NCBI GenBank assembly: GCA_002345965.1
Contig: DDTF01000050.1
Coordinates: 1-64,000 of the forward strand
DNA length: 64,000 nucleotides
DNA from: Flammeovirgaceae bacterium UBA2371
GTDB lineage: Bacteria; Bacteroidota; Bacteroidia; Cytophagales; Cyclobacteriaceae
Direction: 5' to 3'
Below the pieces are notes generated by a model that saw only the letters and a program-made list of their open reading frames with translations, was not told where the DNA came from and did no database searches. This document shows positions 17,553 through 25,639 of the stretch, piece after piece; position 1 is the first letter of the stretch; each line of letters begins with the position of its first letter. The position numbers and the translations under genes were made by a program.

Positions 17553-18579
17553 CGTAAACGAATTTGAATTTTAAAAAATTATGAATGATGACTTTTAATG
17601 TTTCCAATTCAATTAGAAAGGCATCATGTCCATAGGGGGACTGAATAATTTCCAATTGTGCATTTGGAATGTAGTTGTAAATAAATTTTTGCTCTGAGAC
17701 CGGAAACAGTAAATCACTGTCAATACCTATCACTAAAGTTTTGGCCCTAATCTTTCTCAAAGCGTCTTCGGGGCTGCGGAACTTTCTTCCTACCTGGTGA
17801 TTGTCCATTACTTTGGTCAATGTCCAATAGCTGAACGCATCGAAGCGCTTAGCCAGTTTTTCACCCTGATAGCGCTGATAAGATGCTGCTCTGTATTGAT
17901 CCAGCCTATTCGTTTTTTCACCTTGCAATTGAAACGCTTCAAAAGAACGAAAAGTGGTCATGCTTATCGCGCGCGCTGCTTTGAGTCCATTGCTTCCGGC
18001 ATTTGCATTTCGCATTTGCCAGGTTTGATCTGCTTCAATGGCCATTCTTTGTGATTCGTTGATTGCTATTCCCCAAGGGGAGTGGAACGCGTTGCAAGCA
18101 ATCGGGATCAAATTGATACATACTTCCGGGTTGTAAATGGCCCAGGTCAATGCTTGCTGACCACCTAAAGATCCACCAATAAGAGTATGGATTTTCTCTA
18201 TTTCTAAATGAGTCCTCAGCAAGTCAAAACTCCTTACTATATCCCAATTGGTGATTGTAGGGAAATCATGAAAGAAGGGAGTGCTGCTTTCTGGATTGAC
18301 TGAGAGCGGTCCTGTTGAACCATAACACCCACCCAGAGTATTGACACACACAATAAAATACTCACGTGGATCAAATGGACCTTCTTCTTCAAATAATGCG
18401 CCCCACCAATCGACAAAGTTGGAGCTGCCTGTAAGCGCATGACATACCCATACCACATTTGATTTCTCAGGATTCAACTCCCCAAGTGTGGTGTACTTCA
18501 ATTGAAAGCCAGGCAGTGCACTACCCGACTCCAAATTGAAGTATTCATCTTGTCGATATAGATGTTCTTGTGTTCTCAC
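17545..18579 (-). CDS. metX: Homoserine O-acetyltransferase (alpha/beta hydrolase)
   Basis: MetX activates homoserine as an O-acyl ester for direct sulfhydrylation. Alpha/beta-hydrolase signatures are clear: oxyanion region CHALTGS, nucleophile elbow GGSLGGQQ, the Asp in IGIDSDLLFP and the His in PYGHDAF. GPLSVNP and NAFHSPWGIA are typical of the family. An ATG at 18690 would extend the frame by 37 codons, but 74 bases would overlap metY and encode an unlikely [10 protein letters not shown] stretch. The GTG at 18579, giving RTQEHLYRQDEYF and 344 residues, fits the family better and sits 37 bases after metY. It overlaps hom by 8 bases. Acetyl versus succinyl donor is not proven; MetX with MetY usually means acetyl. 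Confidence 0.9.
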   Translation of the reverse strand: MRTQEHLYRQDEYFNLESGSALPGFQLKYTTLGELNPEKSNVVWVCHALTGSSNFVDWWGALFEEEGPFDPREYFIVCVNTLGGCYGSTGPLSVNPESSTPFFHDFPTITNWDIVRSFDLLRTHLEIEKIHTLIGGSLGGQQALTWAIYNPEVCINLIPIACNAFHSPWGIAINESQRMAIEADQTWQMRNANAGSNGLKAARAISMTTFRSFEAFQLQGEKTNRLDQYRAASYQRYQGEKLAKRFDAFSYWTLTKVMDNHQVGRKFRSPEDALRKIRAKTLVIGIDSDLLFPVSEQKFIYNYIPNAQLEIIQSPYGHDAFLIELETLKVIIHNFLKFKFVYDE

Positions 18580-18616
18580 AATAGACAGACTACTACTTTT
18601 GATTATGAGATAAATT

Positions 18617-19969
<1,353 letters not shown>

Positions 19970-19971
19970 TT

Positions 19972-20069
19972 AAAAAAAAGAAAACGGAATTGTAGGAATA
20001 CAGCAGTGACAGGACTTGTCAGGCCAATTGTTACTGCGTGGTATTCGTGTTAAGAATTAGCAGCAACAA
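19972..20069 (-). promoter_or_regulatory. Putative attenuator: mutually exclusive stems and U-tract before metY
   Basis: On the minus strand, segment 20028-20037 (GCAGTAACAA) can pair with the last Cys codons of the leader frame (20060-20069, TTGTTGCTGC): ten pairs, one a G-U wobble. The same segment can instead pair with 20003-20011 (TGTCACTGC) with one mismatch. This second hairpin is extended by a perfect outer stem, GAATAC/GTATTC (20041-20046 with 19996-20001). It is followed, after 11 bases, by TTTT-C-TTTTTTTT (19984-19972). The layout resembles antiterminator versus terminator. The 11-base gap before the U-tract is longer than in textbook terminators, so the terminator role is inference. 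Folding was done by eye. Confidence 0.5.
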
Positions 20070-20191
20070 CACGCGCACGTACACATCGTAGTGTTACGCG
20101 TAATCGTGGTTGTACAAATAATGTAATGGATGGAGTGAGCAGATGAAGGTAAAACTTCCTGATTGTGTGCTGATGAAATTAAATTTTTCAT
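20057..20191 (-). CDS. Thr/Cys-rich putative leader peptide of metY-metX-hom
   Basis: A 44-codon frame starts at ATG 20191, 7 bases after the riboswitch helix, and ends at TAA 20057, 108 bases before metY. Residues 1-25 are unremarkable (MKNLISSAHNQEV...). Residues 26-44 read CTTTITRNTT then MCTCACCCC: seven Thr and seven Cys among 19 residues, with Ile and Met, ending in four consecutive Cys codons next to the stop. Thr codons are mixed (ACA, ACC, ACG, ACT) and so are the Cys codons (TGT, TGC). The composition recalls enterobacterial thrL (Thr/Ile runs) and the Cys-rich upstream frames known before sulfur genes in some actinobacteria. The downstream genes make homoserine (toward Thr and Met) and use sulfide. 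Translation and stalling are inferred from position, composition and the alternative stems. Confidence 0.75.
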   Translation of the reverse strand: MKNLISSAHNQEVLPSSAHSIHYIICTTTITRNTTMCTCACCCC

Positions 20192-20198
20192 TTTACTA

Positions 20199-20310
20199 AT
20201 CGTTTATATTCTCCCCGACACTTGTCGAAGATCAGGAATTAGCACCTTGAATTTTTCAGGTTGCTAGCGCTTCATAGAGCCTGTCTCTCAGCGCTTCTTT
20301 ATAAATCGAT
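20199..20310 (-). promoter_or_regulatory. SAM-I (S-box) riboswitch
   Basis: The minus-strand RNA shows the SAM-I core in order. P1 is ATCGATTTATA (20310-20300) with TATAAACGAT (20208-20199), one bulged A. P2 is closed by the palindromic AGCGCT pair, containing GAGAGACAGGCTCTATGAA. Then come the invariant GCAACC, P3 as ACCTGAA/TTCAAGGT around AAA, the conserved GGTGCTAATTCC, and P4 as CCTGA/TCGGG. SAM-I riboswitches bind S-adenosylmethionine and lower expression of methionine-synthesis genes. No U-tract follows P1 directly; the leader frame starts 7 bases downstream. Control may therefore act on that frame's translation or on the distal attenuator. Confidence 0.93.
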
Positions 20311-20341
20311 TAAGCAGACATTGCTTGCTCGACTTGATGAT

Positions 20342-20375
20342 GCAAACGTATACTAGTTCAGTAGAGTTTCCAAAA
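20342..20375 (-). promoter_or_regulatory. Promoter of the metY-metX-hom leader
   Basis: On the minus strand TTTTG (20375-20371) and TACGTTTGC (20350-20342) are separated by 20 bases. Both match the Bacteroidota primary-sigma boxes (-33 TTG, -7 TAnnTTTG). Transcription would start near 20335, giving about 25 bases before the riboswitch P1 helix. Confidence 0.75.
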
Positions 20376-20425
20376 CTTTTTCAAAAAAATTAATAATTCC
20401 CCGATAGGAATAGGGAAAACACTAA

Positions 20426-20445
20426 ACCCTGACAATTGTTAGGGT
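20426..20445 (-). terminator. Possible terminator after the dinB-like gene
   Basis: ACCCT and AGGGT flank the self-complementary ACAATTGT-like core, giving a hairpin with one A-C mismatch directly after the stop at 20450. On the minus strand it is followed by TTAGTGTTTT, a weak U-tract. It would separate the fabG/dinB transcript from the metY promoter. Confidence 0.5.
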
Positions 20446-20449
20446 AGAA

Positions 20450-20893
20450 TCAGAACTGCTTGGTAATCATTACGATCTGCCCCAGATGATAGAGATCATG
20501 GTGGACAATGCCATGTAGTAATTTATAGTAAGAATAATTTCGTGGAGGTACTGGATTTTCCAGTTTTTCCATATCCCAAGCTCGAAGTGCGCCCAACAGA
20601 GCAGCCTGATTTTTTTCTAATTCTTCCAGAGCAGTCTGCCATGTGGTAGAAGGAGGAAAGTTGTCAGCTTCTGATACATCAAAGGCTTCGTCACCTTGAA
20701 GTTTGTGAATAACAAAATTGCGCCAGGCTACCATGTGAAGCACCAATTCGATAATGGAATGTCCAGTACCAATTCTATGATTAGCCATTTCAGGAGTAAT
20801 TTGGGAGAGTACTTGCTTTACAGAAGGCCCATGCCACGGTTTGCCTTGATAGGTATCTGTTAAGGTCTTAATTATTCCTTCTAATGGGTTCAC
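20450..20893 (-). CDS. DinB/YfiT-family metal-binding protein
   Basis: The 147-residue protein has the four-helix DinB fold. The His triad is visible: His53 (VLHMVAW) or His45 (GHSIIEL) in helix 2, and His132 with His136 in HGIVHHDLYHLGQI near the C terminus. The HxxxH plus upstream His pattern binds a divalent metal in this superfamily. Members include thiol S-transferases and DNA-damage-induced proteins of unknown activity, so substrate and role are open. The gene follows fabG by 6 bases on the same strand and is probably co-transcribed. Confidence 0.85.
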   Translation of the reverse strand: MNPLEGIIKTLTDTYQGKPWHGPSVKQVLSQITPEMANHRIGTGHSIIELVLHMVAWRNFVIHKLQGDEAFDVSEADNFPPSTTWQTALEELEKNQAALLGALRAWDMEKLENPVPPRNYSYYKLLHGIVHHDLYHLGQIVMITKQF

Positions 20894-20899
20894 TTGTTG

Positions 20900-21646
20900 T
20901 TATGTAAGCATTGCACCATCCACCTGAAGTACCTGACCTGATATGTAGCTGGACATATCTGATCCTAAAAATACACAGGCATTGGCAACATCATCTGGGT
21001 GGCCTCCTCTTTTAAGAGGAATCGCCTCGCGCCAGCCTTGTACCGTCTTCTCATCCAGTTTGCCAGTCATTTCGGTTTCGATAAAACCTGGGGCGATGGC
21101 GTTGGAACGTATCCCCCTCGAACCCAATTCAAGGGCAATAGACTTTGTAAAACCTATTATTCCGGCTTTTGAAGCAGCATAATTGGCCTGACCAGCATTT
21201 CCTTTCAATCCCACTACAGAAGTCATATTGATGATGGAGCCTCCGCGTTGCTTCATCATGGGCTTTGCCACAGCTTTTACCGTGTTGAAGCAGGATTTAA
21301 GGTTCACCTGCATAATTTTATCCCACATTTCTTCCGTCATTCTCAGAAGCAGGTTGTCCATAGTAATGCCGGCATTATTGACCAGGATGTCAAGTGTACC
21401 AAAGTCAGCGACCACGTCATTGATCAGTTTATCGGCTTGAGCGAAATCAGAGGCATCGGATCGATACCCTTTGGCTTTAACACCTTTAGCTTGAAGTTCA
21501 GCCTCCAGTGCCTGGCCTTGCTCTACGCTGGAAAGGTAGGTAAAGGCTACATTGGCGCCATGCTCTGCGTATTTCATAGCTATAGCTCTGCCTATTCCTT
21601 TGGAGGCTCCTGTAATCAGTGCATTTTTTCCTTCAAGTAATTTCAT
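20900..21646 (-). CDS. fabG: 3-oxoacyl-[acyl-carrier-protein] reductase
   Basis: FabG reduces 3-ketoacyl-ACP with NADPH in fatty acid elongation. SDR signatures are complete: TGASKGIG for cofactor, NNAGITMDNLL, the catalytic Ser in NMTSVVGLKGN, YAASKAG with Tyr and Lys, and IAPGFIETEMT. About 248 residues is the normal length. ATG 21646 is chosen; a TTG two codons upstream is in frame but unnecessary. A -7-like box, TATTTTTG on the minus strand (21685-21692), lies about 40 bases upstream in the spacer shared with lpdA. No other fab genes are adjacent, so assignment to the core fatty-acid pathway rests on the sequence alone. Confidence 0.9.
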   Translation of the reverse strand: MKLLEGKNALITGASKGIGRAIAMKYAEHGANVAFTYLSSVEQGQALEAELQAKGVKAKGYRSDASDFAQADKLINDVVADFGTLDILVNNAGITMDNLLLRMTEEMWDKIMQVNLKSCFNTVKAVAKPMMKQRGGSIINMTSVVGLKGNAGQANYAASKAGIIGFTKSIALELGSRGIRSNAIAPGFIETEMTGKLDEKTVQGWREAIPLKRGGHPDDVANACVFLGSDMSSYISGQVLQVDGAMLT

Positions 21647-21784
21647 AATCAATTGCGTTCAGTGGATTCTTTGGCGATATGCCTCAAAAATAGAGATTTC
21701 TGTCAAAAAATGATTTAAATACTTCGATTTGCACGAATGGCCTTCCTATTGTCTAAATAGCTTTTCAATTGGCCAATCACGCTT

Positions 21785-21792
21785 TATCTTTG
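21785..21792 (+). promoter_or_regulatory. lpdA: lpdA promoter, -7 box
   Basis: TATCTTTG matches TAnnTTTG exactly and ends 24 bases before the ATG at 21817. It lies inside the longer frame that opens at 21769, which argues for the downstream ATG as the true start. No good -33 TTG at the right distance was found. Confidence 0.5.
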
Positions 21793-21816
21793 GGCCGAAT
21801 TCTAAAATTGTTTCTT

Positions 21817-23208
21817 ATGTCTAAATATGATCTGATCGTCATTGGCAGTGGCCCTGGCGGATATGTTGCAGCCATCCGAGCTTCACAGTTGGGAATGAAA
21901 GTGGGGGTAGTAGAGAAGGCGGAACTAGGTGGTGTATGTCTTAACTGGGGGTGCATTCCAACGAAAGCCTTGTTGAAAAGTGCCAATGTATTTGAATACA
22001 TGCAGCATGCTGAGGACTATGGGATTACTGTGAAAGACGCCAAGGCCGATTTGAAAGCCATGGTGAAAAGAAGCAGAAGTGTTGCAGATAGCAACAGCAA
22101 GGGAATTCAATTTCTTTTTAAGAAAAATAAGATTGATCACATCCCTGGTTTTGCCAAACTTAAAAAAGGCGGAAAAGTAGAAGTGACCGATGACAAAGGA
22201 AAGAAGACGGACTACGAAGCAAAACATACTATCATTGCTACTGGTGGCCGCTCGCGCGAATTGCCCAATCTCAAAATTGATGGGAAGAAAATTCTGGGAT
22301 ATCGTGAAGCCATGGTATTGCAGGAGAAACCAAAGCGTCTTTTAGTGGTAGGATCCGGAGCAATAGGTGTTGAGTTTGCCTATTTCTACAATGCAATAGG
22401 AACTGAAGTGACGATCGTGGAATTCCTTCCTCGTATTGTGCCGGTAGAAGATGAAGAAGTTTCTAAAGCGCTGGAGAAGTCCTTCAAGAAATCTGGAATG
22501 AAAATTCATACTAACTCTGAAGTAACTCATGTAGATACAAAAGGAAAAGCTTGCGTAGCTACAGTTAAAACACCTGGTGGCGAAATTAAGATAGAGTGTG
22601 ACGTTGTACTTTCAGCGGTAGGGGTGTCTACCAATTTGGAAGGCATCGGTTTGGAAGAGGTGGGAGTGAAGACTGAAAAAGGACGTGTAGTGGTTGATGA
22701 TTTTTATAAAACTAATGTAGCGGGAGTTTATGCCATTGGTGATATTGTAAAAGGTCCAGCATTAGCCCACGTAGCTTCCGCAGAAGGAATTACCTGTGTA
22801 GAAAAGATTGCAGGAAAAAACCCTGAGCCTATTGATTACAACAACATTCCGGGCTGTACCTATTGCTCTCCAGAAATCGCGTCTGTTGGTTACACTGAAG
22901 AGGCAGCGAAAAAAGCTGGCTATCAAATCAAAGTGGGCAAGTTTCCGTTCAGCGCATCAGGAAAGGCAAAAGCGGCAGGTGCTACAGATGGATTTGTAAA
23001 AGTAATCTTTGATGCCAAATACGGTGAATGGCTGGGAGCTCATTTTATTGGAGCCAATGTTACAGAAATGATTGCCGAAGTGGTAGCCGCTAGAAAGTTG
23101 GAAACTACAGGACATGAAATCATTAAGACAATTCATCCTCATCCTACCATGAGTGAGGCCGTAATGGAAGCAACAGCTGCAGCCTACGGAGAAGTTATAC
23201 ACCTTTAG
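21817..23208 (+). CDS. lpdA: Dihydrolipoyl dehydrogenase
   Basis: This is the E3 flavoenzyme of 2-oxoacid dehydrogenase complexes and the glycine cleavage system; it re-oxidises dihydrolipoamide with NAD+. The 463-residue protein from ATG 21817 has the FAD motif GSGPGGYVAA, the redox-active pair in GGVCLNWGCIPTK, the NAD motif GSGAIGVEFAYFY, the second FAD motif VYAIGDI and the C-terminal HPHPTMSEA with the catalytic His-Glu. A frame extending 16 codons upstream crosses the -7 promoter box and is rejected. No E1 or E2 gene is adjacent, so the partner complex cannot be read from context. A strong hairpin terminator follows. Confidence 0.95.
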   Translation: MSKYDLIVIGSGPGGYVAAIRASQLGMKVGVVEKAELGGVCLNWGCIPTKALLKSANVFEYMQHAEDYGITVKDAKADLKAMVKRSRSVADSNSKGIQFLFKKNKIDHIPGFAKLKKGGKVEVTDDKGKKTDYEAKHTIIATGGRSRELPNLKIDGKKILGYREAMVLQEKPKRLLVVGSGAIGVEFAYFYNAIGTEVTIVEFLPRIVPVEDEEVSKALEKSFKKSGMKIHTNSEVTHVDTKGKACVATVKTPGGEIKIECDVVLSAVGVSTNLEGIGLEEVGVKTEKGRVVVDDFYKTNVAGVYAIGDIVKGPALAHVASAEGITCVEKIAGKNPEPIDYNNIPGCTYCSPEIASVGYTEEAAKKAGYQIKVGKFPFSASGKAKAAGATDGFVKVIFDAKYGEWLGAHFIGANVTEMIAEVVAARKLETTGHEIIKTIHPHPTMSEAVMEATAAAYGEVIHL

Positions 23209-23216
23209 AAAAAAAA

Positions 23217-23240
23217 GAGCGCTGCCGATTGGTGGCGCTC
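23217..23240 (+). terminator. Hairpin terminator after lpdA
   Basis: GAGCGCTGCC and GGTGGCGCTC pair over ten positions (two G-U pairs) around a GATT loop, 8 bases past the lpdA stop. An A-run precedes it and a T-poor tail (TCCTTTC) follows, so it is a strong stem with a weak plus-strand U-tract. Confidence 0.75.
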
Positions 23241-23529
23241 TCCTTTCAAACTACTCACGCATCTGACTTTGGCACCAGGACGCCTATCAGATGGCCTCTA
23301 TTGTTATTGGTGAGGGATAGACCCTTGGGCTACAATTCATGGCCAATTTTGAAAACCATGCCCGCATGGGCGCTTACAAAAAGGCCAAATCAGTTCCTAT
23401 AATAATGGTTTTCGGTATCGTAAATATTAGGTTTTTGCTATCAATTTGGGCTTTTGAACCCCTTAAAATGTCCATTTGTCAATTTTAGTATTCTTTTTCA
23501 ACTTTTTCTTCGTATATAGTACCATAAAC
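23241..23529 (+). other. Intergenic stretch with no firm feature
   Basis: Between the lpdA terminator and the next ATG there is no recognised RNA or promoter pair. A 49-codon frame (23339-23488, starting MANFENHARMGAY, with a hydrophobic middle) is open on the plus strand but has no recognised relatives and no ribosome-binding site, so it is noted only as a weak candidate. Confidence 0.4.
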
Positions 23530-23796
23530 ATGTATCAATCATTGAGTTATGAAAATGCTACCAATGAAATTTTATATGCAAAGAGCAAGGATTTTGGGCT
23601 TGATGATCGGATTTTGTATGGTCATCTACCTTGTAGTAAGAGTATTTGTAGAGTCTACTGGTTGATGGCTGCCGCTGAGAGAAATAAAGGCGTTTCTACA
23701 AGAGGCTACTTCAAAAGAGCCAAGGCTTTTGGCTATTTAATGCTAATTGTTGCCATCGGATATTTGATTTATTACCTGATTACTGAGTTCTCATAG
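23530..23796 (+). CDS. Small single-pass membrane protein, unknown
   Basis: From ATG 23530 the product has 88 residues: a soluble charged N-terminal two-thirds (YENATNEILYAKSKDFG, two Cys in LPCSKSICRVYW) and a C-terminal membrane helix (YLMLIVAIGYLIYYLI) with only a few residues after it. An upstream TTG at 23476 would add a Phe-rich run (LVFFFNFFFV) that looks like translated spacer and is rejected. I do not recognise the family. The tail-anchor layout suggests an inner-membrane protein facing the cytosol. It precedes the TPR gene, but that gene has its own promoter. Confidence 0.6.
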   Translation: MYQSLSYENATNEILYAKSKDFGLDDRILYGHLPCSKSICRVYWLMAAAERNKGVSTRGYFKRAKAFGYLMLIVAIGYLIYYLITEFS

Positions 23797-23818
23797 CCTT
23801 TCCCAATTTTTGCCCGTT

Positions 23819-23848
23819 TTGCCACAGCTTTATCTTTCCATAGCTTTG
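23819..23848 (+). promoter_or_regulatory. Promoter(s) of the TPR-protein gene
   Basis: TTG (23819-23821) and TAGCTTTG (23841-23848) are 19 bases apart, matching both Bacteroidota boxes. A second overlapping pair, TTTTTG ending 23811 with TATCTTTC at 23831-23838, is shifted 10 bases upstream. The first would start RNA at about 23855, practically at the ATG (23856). Confidence 0.6.
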
Positions 23849-23855
23849 CTATACT

Positions 23856-25520
23856 ATGGATAGCGTGTCTTTGAGAATCGTATTTGTTGTTTTTTTTCTT
23901 TTCCACCTTCCCACTGTTTTTGCTCAAACAACCAACCCGAGCCAAATTGAATTTGAGTCTGCTATCAGTCTATTAGAAAAAGGAGCATATGCGGAAGCCT
24001 TACAAAAATTTGATCGCCTTTTGTATTCCGGATTTACCGATAAGGCAATTCATAAATACCGTGGCATAGCTAAATACAAGCAAAAAGATTTTAAAGGGGC
24101 AGTCGAGGACCTGGATAAGGTAAGATCGGAAAATGACCCTGTAGTGGATGCCATGCTTGGTGTTTGTAAATATGAATTTCAGGATTGGGATGCCGCCAGG
24201 TATTTTTTAGAAAAAGCTATGCGTGCTGGCTATAAAGATGGGAAGTCTCAACTTTATTTGGGCTACCTGTACTTTCGGGATAAAAACTACAAGGAAGCGG
24301 TCGAACAACTGACTGAGGCTGAAAAAACAGAAGGAAAAGAAACTGAACTGTATATATCCCGGGGGATATCAGCCTATTATGCAGATGATGCGGATCTGGC
24401 CATCAAAGATTTAGAAAAAGTAATTCAATTAGGAAAAGCCTCACTGCTGGTTTATGAAACATTAGGACTATCCTATGCGAAAGGCAATAGATATAGCAAA
24501 AGTCTTCCCTATTTAAAAAAGGCTGACTCCCTTTCCAGTGAGAATAAGCACGTCTATTTCCAGTTTGGAAACAGCTTGTCCGACAAAAAATTATTTAAAG
24601 AGGCCGTTGAAGCCTATACCAAAGCCATTGCGCTGGGATATACAGACGCAGTTATCTACATCCATCGGGGTAAGGCTCAGCTGAAGGCCGGTGGCGTGGA
24701 AGAATCTTTGAAAGATTTCGATCTGGCCATCAAACTTCAACCACAAAATGTTATGGCATACAGGAGCAGGGTATCGGCCAATTTTATCAAACAGGATTGG
24801 GTAAGGGTAGTAACTGATTTGGCGATTGTGAATGCACTTGGAAGTTATGAACCTACGGATTGGATTCCTGCGAGTGTAGCCAAATACGAGCTTAAAAACT
24901 ATCAGGGAGCTTTGGATGAAATTAATCTTGCCGAGATAAAAGACAATGTTGCAACTACATTTGAAGGAATACAATATTCTTTCAACCTTCAGAAAGGTAA
25001 ATGTTTGGTTGCCTTAATGAAGTTTGGGCCTGCACTTTCTGCTTTGAATCAGGCAGAAAAGGAGGGGGAAAAAGCTGTTGATCTTTACATAGAGCGTGCG
25101 CGTGCTTATGTGGGCATGGAACAGTTTGAAAATGCGATTACTGATTTGGAGAAAGCACAATTGTCATACCCTAAAAACGCAAAAGTGTTTTACAATAGTG
25201 CAGTAATTAAAGAGGAACTGGGTGATTTTGGAGCTGCAGTATTGGATTACAATAAAGCCATTCTCCTCAATCCAAAAGATGCACTGGCCTACTATGGAAG
25301 GTCAAATAGTAAAGCGCGTAAAGGAGATATACGAGAAGCAATTACCGATTTGGATGAAGCCATAAAAATTGACCCGGAAAATGCCACTTATTACAAGGTA
25401 AGGGCCAACTTTCATTATCAGATGAAAAATAAGGACAAGGCATGTTTTGATTGGCGCAAAGCAGTAGAATATGGAGATGAAAAGGCTCGATTTTCCATTA
25501 ATAAGTATTGTGCCAAATAA
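23856..25520 (+). CDS. Periplasmic TPR-repeat protein
   Basis: The 554-residue protein has a signal peptide (about 1-23, ending TVFA) and then tetratricopeptide repeats to the end, roughly fourteen 34-residue units. Well-formed units read ALQKFDRLLYSG, AVEAYTKAIALGY, AVLDYNKAILLNP and AITDLDEAIKIDP. The last 30 residues include KDKACFDWRKAVEYGDEKA, a common C-terminal cap of secreted Bacteroidota TPR proteins. Such proteins are scaffolds for periplasmic or outer-membrane complexes; the partner is unknown. The start is fixed by the signal peptide. The predicted transcript start is within about ten bases of the ATG, so the message may be leaderless or nearly so. Confidence 0.88.
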   Translation: MDSVSLRIVFVVFFLFHLPTVFAQTTNPSQIEFESAISLLEKGAYAEALQKFDRLLYSGFTDKAIHKYRGIAKYKQKDFKGAVEDLDKVRSENDPVVDAMLGVCKYEFQDWDAARYFLEKAMRAGYKDGKSQLYLGYLYFRDKNYKEAVEQLTEAEKTEGKETELYISRGISAYYADDADLAIKDLEKVIQLGKASLLVYETLGLSYAKGNRYSKSLPYLKKADSLSSENKHVYFQFGNSLSDKKLFKEAVEAYTKAIALGYTDAVIYIHRGKAQLKAGGVEESLKDFDLAIKLQPQNVMAYRSRVSANFIKQDWVRVVTDLAIVNALGSYEPTDWIPASVAKYELKNYQGALDEINLAEIKDNVATTFEGIQYSFNLQKGKCLVALMKFGPALSALNQAEKEGEKAVDLYIERARAYVGMEQFENAITDLEKAQLSYPKNAKVFYNSAVIKEELGDFGAAVLDYNKAILLNPKDALAYYGRSNSKARKGDIREAITDLDEAIKIDPENATYYKVRANFHYQMKNKDKACFDWRKAVEYGDEKARFSINKYCAK

Positions 25521-25639
25521 TAGGCCGGACAAAATCACTAAATGATTCTAATTCTTACATGAGTCAGCCAACGATCGATTTACTCGGTGAGTGGTAGATT
25601 ACAATAGTCAGTTTTGAGTTATATACTGAAAAGACTGAC

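Noticed and set aside
21769..21816. Longer lpdA start at 21769
   Set aside because: The added codons contain a perfect -7 box (TATCTTTG), and the FAD domain starts right after ATG 21817.
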